Source: Verrucomicrobiales bacterium (lineage in GTDB: Bacteria; Verrucomicrobiota; Verrucomicrobiia; Verrucomicrobiales; Verrucomicrobiaceae). Taken from it: 12,362 nucleotides of DNA. The position numbers were made by a program, and so were the translations under genes. The notes below the pieces were generated by a model. It was given only the letters and a program-made list of their open reading frames with translations. It was not told the DNA's origin and did not search any database. This document shows positions 10,642 to 12,362 of the stretch, in pieces; positions within the stretch are counted from its first letter, which is position 1; each line of letters begins with the position of its first letter. The stretch covers positions 1,967-14,328 of the forward strand of contig DNXB01000630.1 of NCBI GenBank assembly GCA_003506995.1, in the 5' to 3' direction.

Positions 10642-12362
10642 ATGACCTCCTCCTTGCTTCGCTACTGTCCTGACCTTTACAACTACCAGCGCCGTGAAAC
10701 GCGGCCTGTGCAGGTCGGCAAGGTTCAAATCGGCGGTGGAGCGCCGGTGGTCGTGCAGAGCATGCTCACCAGTGACACGCGTGACGCCGAGGCCTGTGTG
10801 AAGGAGGCGCTTGGACTTGCCGAGGCAGGCTGTCAGATCGTCCGCGTCACGGCGCAGACGCGTCTCATCGCCGAAAATTTGCAGCACATCCGCGACGGGC
10901 TGCGCAAGGCGGGTTGTGATGTGCCGCTTGTCGCCGACATCCATTTCAAGCCTGACGCGGCCATGGAAGCCGTGAAGTGGGTGGAAAAAGTCCGCGTGAA
11001 TCCCGGCAACTACGCCGACAAAAAGAAGTTCGCCGTCAAAGAATACACCGATGACGAGTACGCCGCCGAGGTGGCCTACATGGAAGAACAATTCGTCCCG
11101 CTGGTCAAAGAATCCATCCGCCTGGGCCGCGCCATGCGCATCGGAACGAATCACGGCAGCCTCAGCGACCGCATCATGAACCGCCATGGCGACACGCCGC
11201 TGGGCATGGTGGAAAGCGCGCTCGAATTTGCCCGCATCGCCCGTGCCCAAGGCTATCACAACTTCCTCTTCTCGATGAAGGCCAGCAACCCGAAGGTCAT
11301 GATCGAGGCTTACCGGTTGTTGGTGGCGAAGCTTGATGAATGCTCGAAAAGCGAGCTGCAGCGCCAGTGGGAGCTGGAAAATGACGAATGCAGAATGACG
11401 AATGACGAACCTGACACGCTTTATGGGTTCCCCTCGTCATTCGTCATTCGTCATTCCTCATTGCTGTGGAACTATCCGATCCATCTCGGCGTCACCGAGG
11501 CCGGTGATGGTGAAGATGGCCGCATCAAGAGCGCCATCGGCATCGGTTCGCTGCTCGCGGATGGCATCGGCGACACCGTGCGCGTTTCCCTGACCGAAGA
11601 CGCCATCTTTGAGATCCCCGTGGCCCAGCAGCTCGTGAAACCCTACAACGAAGGTCTTCCAGCGCACTTTGAGCGCATCCAAAGCGCCCCGGCGGTCAGC
11701 TACGACCCCTTCGACTACGTGCGCCGCGAATCGCAGGTGCTCACGATCAACGGTGTCAAAACCGGCGGTCACGAAACCGTTCCCGTCTTCACCACACGCG
11801 AAAAATGGGACGCCGTGGCCCACAAGATCGACAAGCTCGGCGACTACAAGCCGGAGGTCGTCATCGAAGACAGTGGCGTGATCGAAATCGACCCGCGTGA
11901 CGATGCCGCCATCGCCAGTCTCTATGACAGCGCTGAAGCCAGGCTCGTCACCATCAAAGACGGCCTCAAGCTGCCCGTGATCGCCGCGTATCGTCTGCTT
12001 GCAGCCAAATTGCAGCCACGGCATCCGATCCTGCTCAAGGACACGCTGCAGGCCGCTGGCCGTGATGACTTCACCGAGAACCTGCTCGTGGCCGCGACGA
12101 ACATCGGCTCGCTGTTGTGCGATGGCATCGGAGATGCCGTCATTGTGAACGGCGAAGACGCGCCGGGCCAAGCGCTGCGCATCAGCTACAACATCCTGCA
12201 GGCCGCCGGTGTGCGCATCTTCAAGACCGACTACGTCGCCTGTCCGAGCTGCGGCCGCACGCTCTTCAATCTGCAAACCACCACGCAGAAAATCCGTGCC
12301 GCCACCGGCCATCTCAAAGGCGTGCGCATCGCCGTCATGGGCTGCATCGTCAACGGCCCCGG
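10642..12362 (+). CDS. ispG: 4-hydroxy-3-methylbut-2-enyl diphosphate synthase, long three-domain form, 3' end outside the window
   Basis: An Fe-S enzyme of the MEP pathway that converts ME-cyclodiphosphate to HMBPP for isoprenoid synthesis. 573 complete codons are visible. The N-terminal TIM barrel is recognised by VQSMLTSDT, VRVTAQT, VADIHFKPDAA, VRVNPGNY, RIGTNHGSLSDRI and IHLGVTEAGDGEDGRIKSAIGIGSLL. A central extra domain (about 320-500) marks the plant/Chlamydia-type long form. The C-terminal domain has the 4Fe-4S ligands C534 and C537 (CPSCGRT) and C568 (MGCIVNG); the window ends in the following glycine. The start at 10642 fits the family opening. The frame is uninterrupted, but residues 244-276 are a foreign insert encoded by a palindromic repeat (see the repeat entry), placed just before the NYPIHLGVTEAG strand of the barrel. 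Codons outside that insert look normal. Confidence 0.95.
   Translation, partial: MTSSLLRYCPDLYNYQRRETRPVQVGKVQIGGGAPVVVQSMLTSDTRDAEACVKEALGLAEAGCQIVRVTAQTRLIAENLQHIRDGLRKAGCDVPLVADIHFKPDAAMEAVKWVEKVRVNPGNYADKKKFAVKEYTDDEYAAEVAYMEEQFVPLVKESIRLGRAMRIGTNHGSLSDRIMNRHGDTPLGMVESALEFARIARAQGYHNFLFSMKASNPKVMIEAYRLLVAKLDECSKSELQRQWELENDECRMTNDEPDTLYGFPSSFVIRHSSLLWNYPIHLGVTEAGDGEDGRIKSAIGIGSLLADGIGDTVRVSLTEDAIFEIPVAQQLVKPYNEGLPAHFERIQSAPAVSYDPFDYVRRESQVLTINGVKTGGHETVPVFTTREKWDAVAHKIDKLGDYKPEVVIEDSGVIEIDPRDDAAIASLYDSAEARLVTIKDGLKLPVIAAYRLLAAKLQPRHPILLKDTLQAAGRDDFTENLLVAATNIGSLLCDGIGDAVIVNGEDAPGQALRISYNILQAAGVRIFKTDYVACPSCGRTLFNLQTTTQKIRAATGHLKGVRIAVMGCIVNGP
11371..11469 (+). repeat. Heptamer-repeat palindromic element inserted in frame in ispG
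   Basis: The left arm (11380-11408) is built of AATGACG-type heptamers, one of them altered to AATGCAG. The right arm (11434-11462) is its inverse, TCGTCAT-type heptamers. Aligned, 26 of 29 positions are complementary, around a 25-base loop. TGG codons flank the segment (11368-11370 and 11467-11469, each within GTGG); removing exactly 99 bases joins QRQW directly to NYPIHLGV and restores family-like sequence. The element encodes 33 residues, including NDECRMTNDE and SFVIRHSS, with no stop codon in this frame. The exact ends and the GTGG target duplication are inference. Confidence 0.75.

Noticed and set aside
10576..11259. 227-codon minus-strand ORF opposite the ispG 5' half
   Set aside because: Antisense shadow; the plus strand encodes the conserved IspG barrel.
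11371..11469. Possibility that the heptamer repeats are a CRISPR fragment or a pseudogene-making insertion
   Set aside because: Units are only 7 bases, there are no spacers, and the reading frame of ispG remains open through and after the element.
11458..12312. 284-codon minus-strand ORF opposite ispG
   Set aside because: Antisense to the IspG central and C-terminal domains, which are clearly coding on the plus strand.

Overview
The window looks like chromosomal DNA of a GC-rich member of the PVC group, most likely Verrucomicrobiota (Prosthecobacter/Verrucomicrobium-like). This rests on inference from gene content. The points are a long three-domain IspG of the plant/Chlamydia type, an L28 protein of the PVC style, few Shine-Dalgarno sequences, and small PIN-type toxin-antitoxin pairs between housekeeping genes. 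No database search was possible.

Layout. Bases 1-830 look accessory: the 3' end of a multi-pass membrane protein of visibly lower GC, facing an orphan DUF104-like antitoxin whose partner toxin is missing. Bases 833-2744 (+) form a two-gene operon, aguB-aguA, which converts agmatine to putrescine and ends in an intrinsic terminator. Bases 2892-4145 (+) encode a lipoprotein of unknown function behind a recognisable promoter. Bases 4224-7722 (+) carry rpmB (ribosomal protein L28), a membrane-anchored TPR protein and comEC (DNA-uptake channel). A terminator at 7722-7757 points the other way and ends minus-strand transcription. Bases 8067-10513 (-) hold a PIN toxin with its antitoxin (4-base ATGA overlap, palindromic operator), a DegS-like membrane-anchored HtrA protease, and a single-domain response regulator whose start codon lies in a perfect palindrome. 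From 10642 (+) to the window end runs ispG of the MEP isoprenoid pathway, cut by the edge just inside its last cysteine motif.

Most unusual feature: inside ispG, a 99-base segment carrying heptamer (AATGACG-like) repeats as a long inverted repeat appears to have inserted in frame. It adds 33 residues of non-family sequence to a presumably essential Fe-S enzyme. This resembles in principle the Rickettsia palindromic elements that insert in frame into genes. Other points for follow-up are the unexplained 309-base stretch before the minus-strand terminator, three promoter or start-site palindromes, and the remnant toxin start behind the orphan antitoxin.

No tRNA, rRNA, CRISPR array or transposase gene was seen.
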